Positions 50,701-59,779 of a stretch of DNA of 64,000 nucleotides are shown here, in pieces. The translations under genes were made by a program, and so were the position numbers. Location of the stretch: positions 1 to 64,000 of the forward strand of contig WNNJ02002318.1 in assembly GCA_012934845.2 (NCBI GenBank), given 5' to 3'. The notes under the pieces are model-generated. The model worked only from the letters and a program-made list of their open reading frames with translations. It did not search any database and was not told the DNA's origin. The DNA is from Pomphorhynchus laevis. Its lineage: Eukaryota; Acanthocephala; Palaeacanthocephala; Echinorhynchida; Pomphorhynchidae. Numbering within the stretch: position 1 is the stretch's first letter; every line of letters begins with the position of its first letter.

Positions 50701-52652
50701 CGCCATACCAGGAGCTCGCTTTATTTTAACTCCTGTTACTCTCTTATTTCCAGTCTTTTGTTGTCTACGCTCGACCATTGTCTGTCTTTTTGCTTTCTGC
50801 TCAAAAATCTCTCTTTTTCCTCTCCAGCGCCTTGTAAATTTCGCTTCGCGTATCCTTGTGTGCCTCCACCGTTTCGATCATATCATTCTTGCCTCTCTAA
50901 TCTCAACTGGATAATTATGAAAAACTGCATTCTATTCCGTATTTTTGGTTTCACTTTTCGACTCCTTTCGTCAAACTCGCCTTCATATCATCATCTTTTT
51001 ACACTTACTGAATCCCGCCTCACGTCCATAAATCTTCGTGCATTAAATCTCATTTTATCCATGTTCCGTCATTTTCCTAGAACTGTAGCCGGCGTTATCT
51101 TTCTACTGCCGCTTTTCTTATCTGAAATATACTGCCTTCCGCAATCTGCTCAACCGCCTCCTTTTCATATTTCAAACGCTGATTAAATTAGTCGCACTCT
51201 TTGAAATTATTAAATTATTCGCACTCATCACGTAACATTATGTTTTTAATCAATTCCTCTGAAGCATCTGTATTTCTAAGTTTCTTATTGAGCGATCTAA
51301 AATTAACCATATTTCCTTTGACGACTCGTTTTCTTCACAGAGGTAGCTTATTTATTAAGGTATGAACTTTCTGGAAACAGAGAATTCGATTAGCATTTGA
51401 TTTTTGTAATGACAAATTCAGATCGTTCATGTGTCCAAAAATACCAGCCAGGTACTACATAATGAAAAAAATCTTCATCTTCAAACTTTTCCTACGTTTC
51501 GTGATCGACATTCCACAAAAACACAACAATTTCATTAGACTGGCTTACCGCCCTATCCAATACACGACCTCGAAAAATCCACCCTACCTCGGTGTGAAAT
51601 AACAATACGCTATGTTCCGCTAGTACTTCTTCGCAAAATGCTTTAAAAATTCTATGATTAAGTGATCTTCCACGAATGAAATTCACAACTTGAACTACAG
51701 CGGCCAGAACTTATTTGAAAGAGTCCGACATCGTTTTTGAGGCAAGTGCCTGACGATGAATGTTAACAATGTCTGGGACAATTAGGTCATCTGGAGGTAT
51801 TGCTATCTTTATAAAAGTTGGATGCGTGATTTTCCGACTTTCTTGAAGATGCACAAATCTAGCATCGGACATTCAGCATTTTCTTACTCATTTTAATTTT
51901 GTATTCTTATAAAAATTTATTTCTTATTTATATATTTAATAAAATTTATATTTGATAATTTAAAGGATGCATTTTTTGAGTTAATTTGTGCTTTTTCGCA
52001 TTCATTTGTGCTCTTGTAATAATTTATTCCTTATATATTAAAATTATTAATAGGTAAAATATGTCAAAAATGTATTCGAACCATTTGTTGTTGCTGAGTT
52101 CGATGCCGAAAATAAGCAAAATATTCTTCTTCGTTGTGTGCAGTAAAAATAAAGCGATGACTATTTAGAGCTGAAAGTGGGTTGTACGATGGCAAATTAG
52201 TAGATGCTTGTTCGTAATAGGAAGGAATAAGCCTAACAGAGGGTTGAGATATAAGTTTACTCGATGAACGACCGTTAATTATTGGGTTTGCCAATGAAAT
52301 ACTTCCGTCGCTTTCGTGCGCATTAAGTATTGAATTGCTACTTTGGCTTGGTAGTTGAGCAGATAGTTGATGGTGTAATGATTGACAGGATTCTTCGGTC
52401 GGTTGGTTTGGAAAATAGTACGTGTGAAAAAATGGATCCGTATGTGATGTATGAATGTTTCTACTCTCGTATTCTGGACTATTGAGGGACTGGTTAATTT
52501 TATCTAAAATTGTTGGAAATCAAAATTGACAATATCATGTTATTATTTGGAGTACCATCACAATGAATAAATTGCTGGTTATATTGAGCTACTCGGCCTA
52601 TATTAGCATTCCTGCAATTCTGCATACCGTTCTTATTGACATTTGCTGATTC
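43672..52652 (-). CDS. TfAP-2: AP-2 family transcription factor (TfAP-2), fast-diverging
   Basis: Exons on the - strand: 52556-52652 and about 52075-52503 (N-terminal, less certain), then 48619-48838, 46271-46389, 45923-46067 and 43672-43924. The last four join in frame to 245 residues plus stop with GT..AG introns at positions known for AP-2 genes ([13 protein letters not shown] and MVEG|EAL). They contain the conserved [38 protein letters not shown] and [10 protein letters not shown] blocks of the AP-2 DNA-binding and helix-span-helix dimerisation region. AP-2 proteins are nuclear dimers that bind GC-rich palindromes and control development. The helix-span-helix half is clearly more divergent from vertebrate AP-2 than I would expect. 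Introns hold many mobile-element fragments. How the N-terminal exons join to 48838 is open. Confidence 0.9.
44484..44516. repeat. Perfect 16-base-arm palindrome
   Basis: TACGGTAGACGCATTA (44484-44499) and its exact reverse complement (44501-44516) are separated by one base. A 14-base palindrome, ACACTTTAAAGTGT, lies just before it at 44465-44478. Both are far GC-richer than the flanks. Likely an element end or fold-back. Confidence 0.8.
44648..44727. repeat. (AT)n microsatellite, 40 units
   Basis: Uninterrupted dinucleotide AT repeat of 80 bases within the last TfAP-2 intron. Confidence 0.95.
44775..44901. mobile_element. Fold-back element with CTGACGA/GAAAC motifs
   Basis: Arms 44775-44807 and 44868-44901 are near-perfect inverted repeats (CTTGATGTGTTTTTTATAAA and complement, then CGCGTTTCGCTTC). 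Inside, shorter inverted copies of AAGCTTCGTCAGT occur. In both arms, read outward, CTGACGA is followed by GAAACGCG; in the left arm a GCTT/AAGC stem lies between the two motifs, in the right arm it is absent. No coding capacity. Confidence 0.75.
45234..45721. mobile_element. Long fold-back element in a TfAP-2 intron
   Basis: Two arms of about 200 bases (about 45234-45433 and 45530-45721) are inverted copies, with ends TTGTAAAACATGTAAGCC and TTCTAGTACATCATTCACAT inside. The centre contains CGGAATGGTCTTACTCTCC, which recurs in direct orientation just outside the right arm (about 45733-45751). The arms are not fully identical, so the element is not new. Confidence 0.8.
45923..46067 (-). CDS. 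TfAP-2: TfAP-2 exon: first part of helix-span-helix
   Basis: Acceptor TTTAAAG|GTGAAGC and donor GCTAG|GTATGC. It encodes [48 protein letters not shown]. It aligns with the EAVHLARDFGYVCETEFP region of vertebrate AP-2, with many substitutions. Confidence 0.92.
46271..46389 (-). CDS. TfAP-2: TfAP-2 exon: basic DNA-binding region
   Basis: Acceptor TGTTTAG|AGCG and donor GAAG|GTAAGT. It encodes [40 protein letters not shown], the best conserved basic segment of the family. Phases match both neighbours. Confidence 0.95.
46501..47400. mobile_element. 56-base inverted repeats bounding a LINE RT fragment
   Basis: Left arm 46501-46556 and right arm 47345-47400 are inverted repeats with about six mismatches (shared core AGTAGAGAAACGC and CCAATGGCC). 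The outer ends are TATACG, which would fit a TA target. Almost all DNA between them (46560-47340) is a LINE reverse-transcriptase fragment on the - strand. A second local inverted copy of CGCCAAACCAAT sits next to the right arm. Confidence 0.75.
46560..47340 (-). mobile_element. LINE reverse-transcriptase fragment
   Basis: Read on the - strand: [17 protein letters not shown] (motif B), [14 protein letters not shown] (catalytic YADD, near 47220-47235), [24 protein letters not shown] and [14 protein letters not shown], then a tail to about 46605. Typical of the R1/Jockey/I group of non-LTR elements. Only the RT-to-C-terminal part is present, split over two frames. Confidence 0.85.
47401..47745 (+). 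other. GC-richer non-coding block, possible LINE 3' end
   Basis: Ends in GCGATGGCAATAAATTTTC, a style common at the 3' end of non-LTR elements. No coding frame is recognised. Confidence 0.35.
47884..47940 (+). mobile_element. Tiny LINE RT fragment (motif B)
   Basis: Encodes [19 protein letters not shown], the motif B region of a non-LTR reverse transcriptase. No other part of the element is visible nearby. Confidence 0.6.
48619..48838 (-). CDS. TfAP-2: TfAP-2 exon: start of the AP-2 domain
   Basis: Acceptor AATATAG|AT and donor AGAAG|GTAATT. It encodes [49 protein letters not shown], unmistakable AP-2 domain sequence. Its first two bases need one base from the upstream exon. Confidence 0.93.
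49017..49046. repeat. Small perfect hairpin
   Basis: TGATCATCTCA (49017-49027) and TGAGATGATCA (49036-49046) flank an 8-base loop, inside a TfAP-2 intron. Confidence 0.6.
49347..49482. repeat. 68-base tandem duplication
   Basis: Two adjacent units share AAAATCCGAAAATTTTCTTT and AAATCGTTATATCTTTAA with a few differences. They lie inside the large TfAP-2 intron. Confidence 0.8.
50475..51187 (+). mobile_element. CR1/L2-like LINE 3' fragment
   Basis: The frame 50758-51186 encodes a typical ORF2 C-terminus ([54 protein letters not shown]). It belongs to the same broad family as 29940-32770 and lies in antisense orientation within a TfAP-2 intron. Truncated and decayed. Confidence 0.75.
51188..51880 (-). 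mobile_element. hAT-like (SCAND3/ZBED-type) transposase relic
   Basis: The - strand reads [45 protein letters not shown] (51492-51720), then weaker matches downstream ([10 protein letters not shown] near 51300). This phrase series is characteristic of hAT-derived transposases of the SCAND3/ZBED group. The conserved EVRWLSRG is changed to EVGWIFRG. Stops interrupt the reading frame on both sides, so it is a dead fragment. Confidence 0.7.
52075..52503 (-). CDS. TfAP-2: TfAP-2 candidate N-terminal exon B (transactivation region)
   Basis: Acceptor ATTTTAG|AT opens a frame of about 140 codons rich in Ser, Gln, Asn, Pro, Tyr and His ([46 protein letters not shown]). This resembles the low-complexity Pro/Gln/Tyr N-terminus of AP-2 proteins. 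The donor is unclear: a phase-1 donor such as TCGA|GTAAAC (near 52245) would join the exon at 48838 correctly, while the frame runs on to a stop at 52064. Confidence 0.55.
52556..52652 (-). CDS. TfAP-2: TfAP-2 candidate N-terminal exon A
   Basis: Acceptor TATTCAG|GAATCAGC and donor GATG|GTACT give a 97-base exon reading [32 protein letters not shown]. It ends with one base over, which fits the AT opening exon B. Upstream, ATGCAG|GTTAGT could be a tiny preceding exon end, with an intron of about 45 bases. There is no strong homology, only a plausible place and phase. Confidence 0.5.
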
Positions 52653-53199
52653 CTGAATAAACAGACTGTAGAATGTAATAGCAAATACTAAAGAACTAAC
52701 CTGCATTGTTTGATTGAGATAGCTAAAGTGGAAAAATTAAAAAACGAGTAACTTAAAATAGAATCATTTCAAAATAAATTTTCAACTGATTTTTTAATTT
52801 TGAATATTGGGGTAGGATCAATGACACACTGATTTATTTTTATATTTTACTAGATGATGCTAACATCATCAGAAACAAATGTATGTTCCTAGAAATGATT
52901 TAATTTGTTCATTAAAAACTGAACGAAAAACTTTTACATTCTTTTTTATTTTCAGCAGCTATCGAATATTGTTCTATTTTCATTGATATTTTGTAAGCTA
53001 TATCATATTTTAAGTAAATATTTTATATCTTTTATTAACAATTAATTTATCAAACAACTCTAATCAAACGATTTTATCATAAAATGCAAAGGTGTAATTT
53101 GAATGATGACGCATTTGAACATCAGCATTTAAACTACACAGAATGAGCTCATTTAACTAATGAACTAAATAAACTAAATATTAAAATATTAATATCAAC

Positions 53200-54910
53200 C
53201 GCGATACTTGTCTTTGGATCGACTTAGTAAAGATGAAATTACGTGAGTAGAAACGATTGTATCACGAGTTCCCTTGGCGACAAAACTCGGGAAAATCGGC
53301 AGAAGTACCTTGATACCAATCGAAAGGCTAACAAAGACGTCACAGTTGCCAGAGCTATCAACTATGTGGAAGTAAACAAAAAAGTTTCTTATAAGAGACA
53401 GATAACCGGACCTCTTTCGACTCGTAAAACGCAGAAACAAGCAAAGCCAGGACACCTAAAGGTTCTATTGTGTCAATAATAAGAACGGAAAGATTATCGT
53501 GAGACGGGTAGCAGTATTGGAAAGGCAGCGTAAATATTTTGAAGAAATTTCCACTGAAGAGTTCCCGCACCCACTGATCTCACAAGCTCAGCAGTGATCG
53601 GTCCCTTACGTTTAATTGTTAAGGAAGAAGTTGAAGAAGCAATAAAGCAAATGACGGCAGGAGAGGCATCAGGTCCAGATGATATTTCAATAGATATATG
53701 GTAGGTTAGTTGTTAGAAACCTGTTCCCTGGATCACAAATTTCTTCAATCAATTCGTCTAAGAGGAGAAGATACTGAACGACTAGGAGAATAGCAAGACA
53801 ATAGCGATCTGGAGAAGGTGGGATAGTCTAGCCGAATACTGCAATTACCATTCGATCAAACTACTGTCTCAACCTTAAAGATCTTTGAGCTCTTTCTTGA
53901 TGAGCAGATACGTAATGTTGCGAATATTAGCACAAACTAAGTAGGTTTTGTTAAAGAATGTGGAACCACTGACGCCATGCACGTTGCGTGGCTCCTGCTC
54001 GTAAACAATCAAGAAAAATGCAAACCCATTTATGTTGAATTTCTTGATTTGGAGAAGGTTTTTGATCGTGGACCGCATTAACTCATTGGGTATGTCCTCC
54101 GTTTTGAGTATCCTTTGGATTTCATCAAGGGATCGCCCTTTCTCCAATTCAGTTCATTCTCTCTATGGATTCAATAACTAGTGAAATACAGCGTCAGGCA
54201 CCATCCACCATACTTTACGCGAATAATGTCCTCTTGGCATCAAACTACAAGATATATCTTGCAAATCAAGTAGAGTTATTACCGTTTAGCACCTTATTGC
54301 CTGCATTTGAACCCTTGAAGGACTGAGTATCTGACGAAAAATCCGAATGAAACTGACACGATAAGTACATATAGAACAAGCCTGATTCGGACCGAGAACT
54401 TTAAATAACTCAGATCTATACACACAGCTGACGGTTTCCTTGCAGGTTAAGTAAATGCGATAATCAATGCCGTATGGATCAAGTGGCGTGCGACGACTGG
54501 CATTCTGTGCGATCGACTTATAAATGATCGTATCAAATCCAAAATATACGGAGACTAAGATGCTGAAATAGACGAGTGGAGTAATTTACTTTGACCATGT
54601 GCGCAACAACGAGATTCGACAGCGGTATGGGGTGCAATAATCATGGACAAAATCCGAGAAGTCCGTCTTCGATGGTTCGGCCACACTCTGCGTGTAACTG
54701 AAAACTCAATAGCGAAAGCAGGTCTAAGCATCTAAGTAGATGGTAAACGTTCGAAAGACGACCAAAACAGTGATGTCTCGACACAATACATTAAAATGTA
54801 CAAGCTGCTCGATTGCGCCTGGATATGACCCACAACCGTGTGAAATGGAGGGCGCGTACATTTAGAACTGACCCCACTTCCATACGGGATTTACAACAAG
54901 AGAAGAAGAT
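53200..54910 (+). mobile_element. Decayed RTE-like LINE
   Basis: Pieces of an RTE-type ORF2 in order: a linker with VLERQRKYFEEISTEEFPHP, then VKEEVEEAIKQMTAGEASGP, GFVKECGTTDAMHVAWLL, PIYVEFLDLEKVFDR, ILYANNVLLAS (degenerate YADD, near 54215) and RLRWFGHTLRVTENS. Frames are broken many times. It lies upstream of the TfAP-2 gene. Confidence 0.85.
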
Positions 54911-55563
54911 TCAAATATTAATATAATTAAATTTTTAAATATTTTAATCCTTCATTTGATATTCAAATTTAAAACCTTTTAATGTTTTACTTAATAATAG
55001 GAGGATCAACGAATAATAAAAATAATTTTTATTAATTAAACAATTTATTACGCAATCAATTTCAATAAATTAGTCATAAAAACAAAATTATTTTTTCATA
55101 TCCTTGTATTCATTTACATATTTGTTAGCACATAGCTCTTTGTGGCTGTTCAACATTGTATGATATCATAGAAAATGCATTAATTTCGTCTTGCTTTTTA
55201 CATATTAAAGAAATATTTTGTGATCTCAGTATGATGTTGTGACAAAAACAAAGCATTTGTTGTGGGAAATACTAAAATATTTAATATTTAAATAAATAAA
55301 TTCTAAATGAAAAAATCTCAAATACAAATTTGAATATAAAAATGACAAAAAATTAGAGTTTTAATTATTTTAAAAATTAGAGATTATTTATTTTAAAAAT
55401 ATTAATTTAATATAATTTAAAATTAAACTTATTGTGTTTTATTGCTCAAAGCAAATGCGGACCAATGGATTTTGCTCTATGCGTCTTTATTCAGCAAATA
55501 TATCTCGGTATATATACGTACGTGAATATTTTAAGAAATCGGTATATACTTTATTATACAGGT
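54911..55563. other. AT-rich intergenic DNA
   Basis: No gene or recognisable element up to the SINE-containing insertion. Confidence 0.5.
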
Positions 55564-56000
55564 ATACCTGTGAGGATAATATCGTGCCACAATCAGAAAA
55601 AATTTCAGCTCACAGATGCAATCAAGTACAATTAAAAACATTCATTGCAAGTGGCAGCATGAAAAACGGGTGATCCGGCTAGCGGATCAAACACATCGGG
55701 TAGGTTTCTAATAGATCGTTAAAATACGATCCCCTACGAAAAGTAAAATCCAGAAATGTATAACTACATCACTGGAGCAGCCAGCCTAGTGGATGTTGCG
55801 TTGAATCGCGTTACAGACGTCCTGAGTTCAAATCCGATCAGCATCAGTCAACGGAGAAAGCAGATAATAAGGGTTGAAACGTGAAATGTAGGTCTGGGTC
55901 AGCAGCTGATGAGACCCACCCAGACTGATTAGTAGCGTCCTGCTGTATCAAAAGTAAGATCAATACCTGTGAGGATAATATCGTGCCACAATCGGAAAAA
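55564..56000 (+). mobile_element. tRNA-derived SINE within a segment flanked by ~38-base direct repeats
   Basis: The SINE part (about 55770-55962) has a tRNA-like head with an A-box-like TAGTGGATG (near 55788) and a B box GAGTTCAAATCC (55824-55835). Its body carries the conserved hairpin at 55892-55925. The segment 55603-55962 is flanked by direct repeats of about 38 bases (ATACCTGTGAGGATAATATC and following, at 55564-55602 and 55963-56000). Non-coding. Confidence 0.7.
55892..55925 (+). other. Conserved hairpin, copy A (in the SINE)
   Basis: Stem GTCTG + GGTC pairs with GACC + CAGAC, with loop AGCAGCTGATGA and a CACC bulge on the 3' side. Three other copies in the window keep the same fold with different bases. 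Confidence 0.65.
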
Positions 56001-56569
56001 AATATCGGTATATATAGATACTTAAATTTAATTTAAGTATATTTAACTTTATTTATTTATAGCAATTTATTTATAAATTTTAGTGTCCATATATAAATAC
56101 TATCTCGTTTTGAATTTCAGTGTTTCAAAATTATATTGTAATTAGATTACAATATAATTATTTATTAGATTAATATATTAATTAGATTGTAAATAAGACA
56201 AAGAGACATTATTTTAACAATATTTTAACATCACATTATTTTAACACATATATAACGCTAATTTATATAATATATTATATAATATTATATTACTAGAATA
56301 TATTTTAAAATTCATAAATAACAGCATAATAATAGCATTAACATTAATAATTGATGATAGAATTCTTCCAGTTCTTATCAATAAAAATCAAAACAAAATT
56401 AAAGGGTTTAAAATGTTTAAAAGTCTTAAATCCTAATCATTGTAGTATTAACCTTAATTTCTGAAAAATTTAAGTATAAATTACTAATATTAAAGTGTAT
56501 TTCAATAAAATGATTTAAAAGGAAAGTTTTTTAAAGTTGCAAATACACACTGTGTGCTTACAAGCCCAC

Positions 56570-57250
56570 AAAAGCGAAACAGATTTAAAAAAATTACTCG
56601 TTTAGTAGCATCGATTTTAGTTGCTTTTTGAAAAAAGAGTGAGGATGATGATCGCAGATGATCAGGTATGGAATTCTAGAGAAGAGGAGCAGCAATATGG
56701 AGGGATCGACGGCCAAAGTTGGTTGGGTGAAGAGGTACGTGTAGCAAAAGAGAAGCAAGGGAACGTAGGTGAGTAGAAAGAGAGCGAGATTCACTTAGAG
56801 TTGGCAGATATAGATAAGAAAGAGAATTTCAATGAAGAAGGCGATACGTTAGAAAAGCAAGTGTTCAATACTTAGCCATCCAAGTTTTGATAAATAGGAA
56901 GATATATGATCGAATTTATGAAGTCGAAAAAGGATGCGTACAACAGTATAATGATGCGCTGAAGAGGTTTAAGGGATGACTTTGAAGAGAAGACGAGAAG
57001 GCTAAGACAGTAATCAATACGTGGGAAAAGAAGGAAGGAGATAAGAGATATTCATGAAATAAAAGCAAGAGAATTTCTGACGATACGACTATCACGGAGA
57101 AGAATATTTGAAGACCTAGTTTTATCACGAATGAAGGGATCGAGATGCAGGTTATTGTCGAAGTGAATACCTAGAAATACTAGTTTATCTACAGCAGGAA
57201 TAATTGATGTCTGAAGATACAGAGAAGGAGGAAAAACAGAAACAGTGGAG
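56570..57250 (-). mobile_element. CR1/L2-like LINE 3' fragment
   Basis: The - strand reads VFLGIHFDNNLHLDPFIRDK, FLLFPRIDYCLSLLVFSSKS, LKPLQRIIILLYASFFDFI, matching the corresponding part of the 29940-32770 element (FVRDK, FFPKIDYCFSL, LPLHRIINFAA). GC-richer than the flanks, 5'-truncated and decayed. Confidence 0.75.
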
Positions 57251-57902
57251 TTTAATTAATAAACAAAAATATTAAAATATTTTTAATGCAAATTTTTAAT
57301 ATTTATAATTATTTAATTATTAAACAAAGCATTTAATTATATTCTTTTTCAGCAAAGCATTTGCCGTGGGAAATACTAAAATTTTATTCATAGATTAAAT
57401 TTTGATGTAGATTAAATAGATTAATATTATTGTACATATTCCACGATATCTATACTTATGTGGGTTTTTATTATATCGGTATATATCAATATATTGATGC
57501 TTATATCAATATTTTATATATAATATCTGATAATATTAACATTAATAATTGATGATATAATTCTAATAGTGATTATCAATAAAAAGCAAAATTAACAAAA
57601 CAAATAATTTTACCGGAATATGTTTTTATTAATTTTATTAAATATATTCCAATTGAATATAATGTTATGTTGATTTCCTAATAGAAATGAAACCATAAAC
57701 TTATTTTAAACGTTCTTTAGCATTCATATCACAATAAGTAATTCTGACATTTTAAGTTTTTATTAACTGATCGTTTAGAAAATGCGACATCATTAATAAA
57801 TCAACCTTGATAGATTTAATATTTTCAAAATTTTAAAATATAATATAATCACATATGACGAAATATTATTGTTGTAAACAGTTGATAACGATCCATTATT
57901 GA
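57251..57902. other. AT-rich intergenic DNA
   Basis: Nothing recognised. Confidence 0.5.
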
Positions 57903-58030
57903 TAGAGAATTATTGAAGCTGGATCAAAAAGGAGAAATTTTATTCGATATTTCCCCAATCTAAGATGTTAGCAGAGGTTAGTGAAATATCAAATAAATTC
58001 TCCTTTTTGATCCAGCTCCAATAATTCTTT
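57903..58030. mobile_element. Small fold-back element
   Basis: Arms of about 50 bases (57903-57951 and 57977-58030) are inverted copies, sharing GCTGGATCAAAAAGGAGAA and AGAATTATTG, around a ~25-base loop. Non-coding. Confidence 0.7.
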
Positions 58031-58310
58031 ATTAAATTGAAGTTTTGATGACTATTTTTATTCTGCACGCTACTTTAATCCTATCTATAAGCCAACAGCA
58101 GTACGCTACATTTCAGTATTGGTGAACTTCATCAGCTACTGATTCAATACCTACGTTTCACGTGTCGGTTCTTTTAATGTTTGCTGACGATCACTCGACT
58201 CGTATGCTTTATTGACATCTAGATTTAATAAAAGATTTTCGTCTTACATTTTGCAAATGTTATTGAAGTCATTTCTGGTTTCAAATTAGGAAAAAAACTA
58301 TGAATGACTA
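58018..58310 (-). repeat. Hairpin-bearing repeat family, copy D
   Basis: Inverted relative to copies B and C. It shares the series GACGAGTCGAGTGATCGTCA-like start, the conserved hairpin and the end GTGCAGAATAAAAATAGTCA. Its hairpin is at 58116-58150. Confidence 0.75.
58116..58150 (-). other. Conserved hairpin, copy D
   Basis: On the - strand, GTATT + GAAT pairs with GTTC + AATAC. The U-G wobble it uses pairs only in this sense. Confidence 0.6.
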
Positions 58311-58389
58311 GTTTGAAAACTGCAATTAATTGCAAAAATAGGTAGATTTTCAAATTAAAGGAAGATCCTTCGCACACAAACGCAGATTT

Positions 58390-58655
58390 AATTTAAAATA
58401 AGAAATGATTTCAATTAAATTTGAAAATGTAAATATAATTAATTATAAATGCTAATAAAGCAGACGAGTCGAGTGATCGTCAGCCAATATTAAAAGGACC
58501 GAAACGTAAAACGTAGGTATTGGATCAGTAGCTGATGAAATCCACCAATACTGAATTGTAGCGTACTGCTGTTAGGGTATATATAGAATTGAAGTAGCGT
58601 GTAGAATAAAAAGAGTCATCAAAAGTTCAATAGGAACAATGACTGCACAGGTATA
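58390..58655 (+). repeat. Hairpin-bearing repeat family, copy B
   Basis: Contains GCAGACGAGTCGAGTGATCG, the hairpin at 58517-58551 and GTAGCGTACTGCTGT. It lies head-to-head with copy D. Confidence 0.75.
58517..58551 (+). other. Conserved hairpin, copy B
   Basis: GTATT + GGAT pairs with ATCC + AATAC, with an ACC bulge and a loop containing AGTAGCTGATGA. Confidence 0.65.
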
Positions 58656-59089
58656 TCAACTTAAAATTTATTTATATAATTAACTTTACGTTGCAAACTA
58701 AATAGTATAAGATAAAAAAATTTCTATTATACACAAATGAAAAAGTAAGAATTCAATATACGTAAAATAGTCTTATTACGATTAAAAAGTTAGCTTCGTA
58801 ACCGAATGATTTATTTTAGGGTCAAGGAATGTAACAGACACAAAACATTTTAAAGCAGTGCCATGAGGAGTAATTTTTCTGTTCCAAATTACTTTGGTAA
58901 GTTGAATTTATATCTAATTTTGCACACATTTGCTCATTCAGTTTAGATATCGATGATACATCAAAGGATGTTATAGAAGCTTTAAGTTGCTGTCTTGGTA
59001 TTCGAGTTTTATAAATCAACACATTACCCTATCTTGATTAGGTGATATTGGTATGGAATACTACAAGGCGATGTGGCGATATGATGTTT
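58656..59089. other. Spacer between repeat copies B and C
   Basis: Mostly AT-rich with no gene. A short frame on the - strand (58822-59022) has no recognisable homology. Confidence 0.4.
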
Positions 59090-59375
59090 GTTTCCTAATT
59101 TGAAATCAGAAATGACTTCAATAACATTTGCCAAATGCAAGATGAGTCTTTCATTAAATCTAAATGTCAATAAAGCAGACGAGTCGAGTGATCGTCATCT
59201 AACATTAATAAGACCGACACGTGAAACGTAGCTATTTGATCAGTAGCGGATGAGATCAACAAATACTGAAATGTAGCGTACTACTGTTGGCTTATAGATA
59301 GGATTCAAGTAACGTGCAGAATAAAAATAGTCATCAAAATTTCAATAGTAACAATGACTGCATAGGTATATCATC
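59090..59375 (+). repeat. Hairpin-bearing repeat family, copy C
   Basis: Contains GCAGACGAGTCGAGTGATCG, the hairpin at 59233-59265 and the same end as copy B. No tRNA-like head is seen in copies B, C or D, unlike the SINE at 55770. Confidence 0.75.
59233..59265 (+). other. Conserved hairpin, copy C
   Basis: TATTT + GATC pairs with GATC + AAATA, with an AAC bulge and a loop containing AGTAGCGGATGA. Confidence 0.65.
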
Positions 59376-59779
59376 TTTATTAAATGTTTCTATGATTAAA
59401 ACATTGACATAATTGGGTTTTAAAATGCGGAGATTCTTTTATGAATAAAGTTTTTATCATTACACTTTAGTTTAGTGCTTTCATTGATCAGAAAAAATTT
59501 GCTTTTTATCATTCCATTAAATTTTCGTCTACATCGTAGTTTAATTTGCATCAAAACGGTATTTTATTTTGGTTGTGACCAAGTTCTATAAGATGCAAGA
59601 AACTTTATTTCTGTTGGTTATTATAAGTCTCTAAAGCATATATCGTAATAATGTATATCGTAATAATATATATCGCACATAATCGTAATCTGTCACAACT
59701 TATGAATTATCGTTTTATGAGGTTGGCATTGTTGCTGACTTAATACGACTATGGATTTAAATATATCGCAACATAGATA

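Noticed and set aside
55770-55850. A tRNA gene
   Set aside because: The B box and A-box-like string fit, but no intact cloverleaf can be drawn and the sequence continues into a SINE body.
55870-55950. A hammerhead ribozyme in the conserved hairpin
   Set aside because: CTGATGA lies in the loop and GAAAC precedes it without the three-helix arrangement, so the fold is a plain bulged hairpin.
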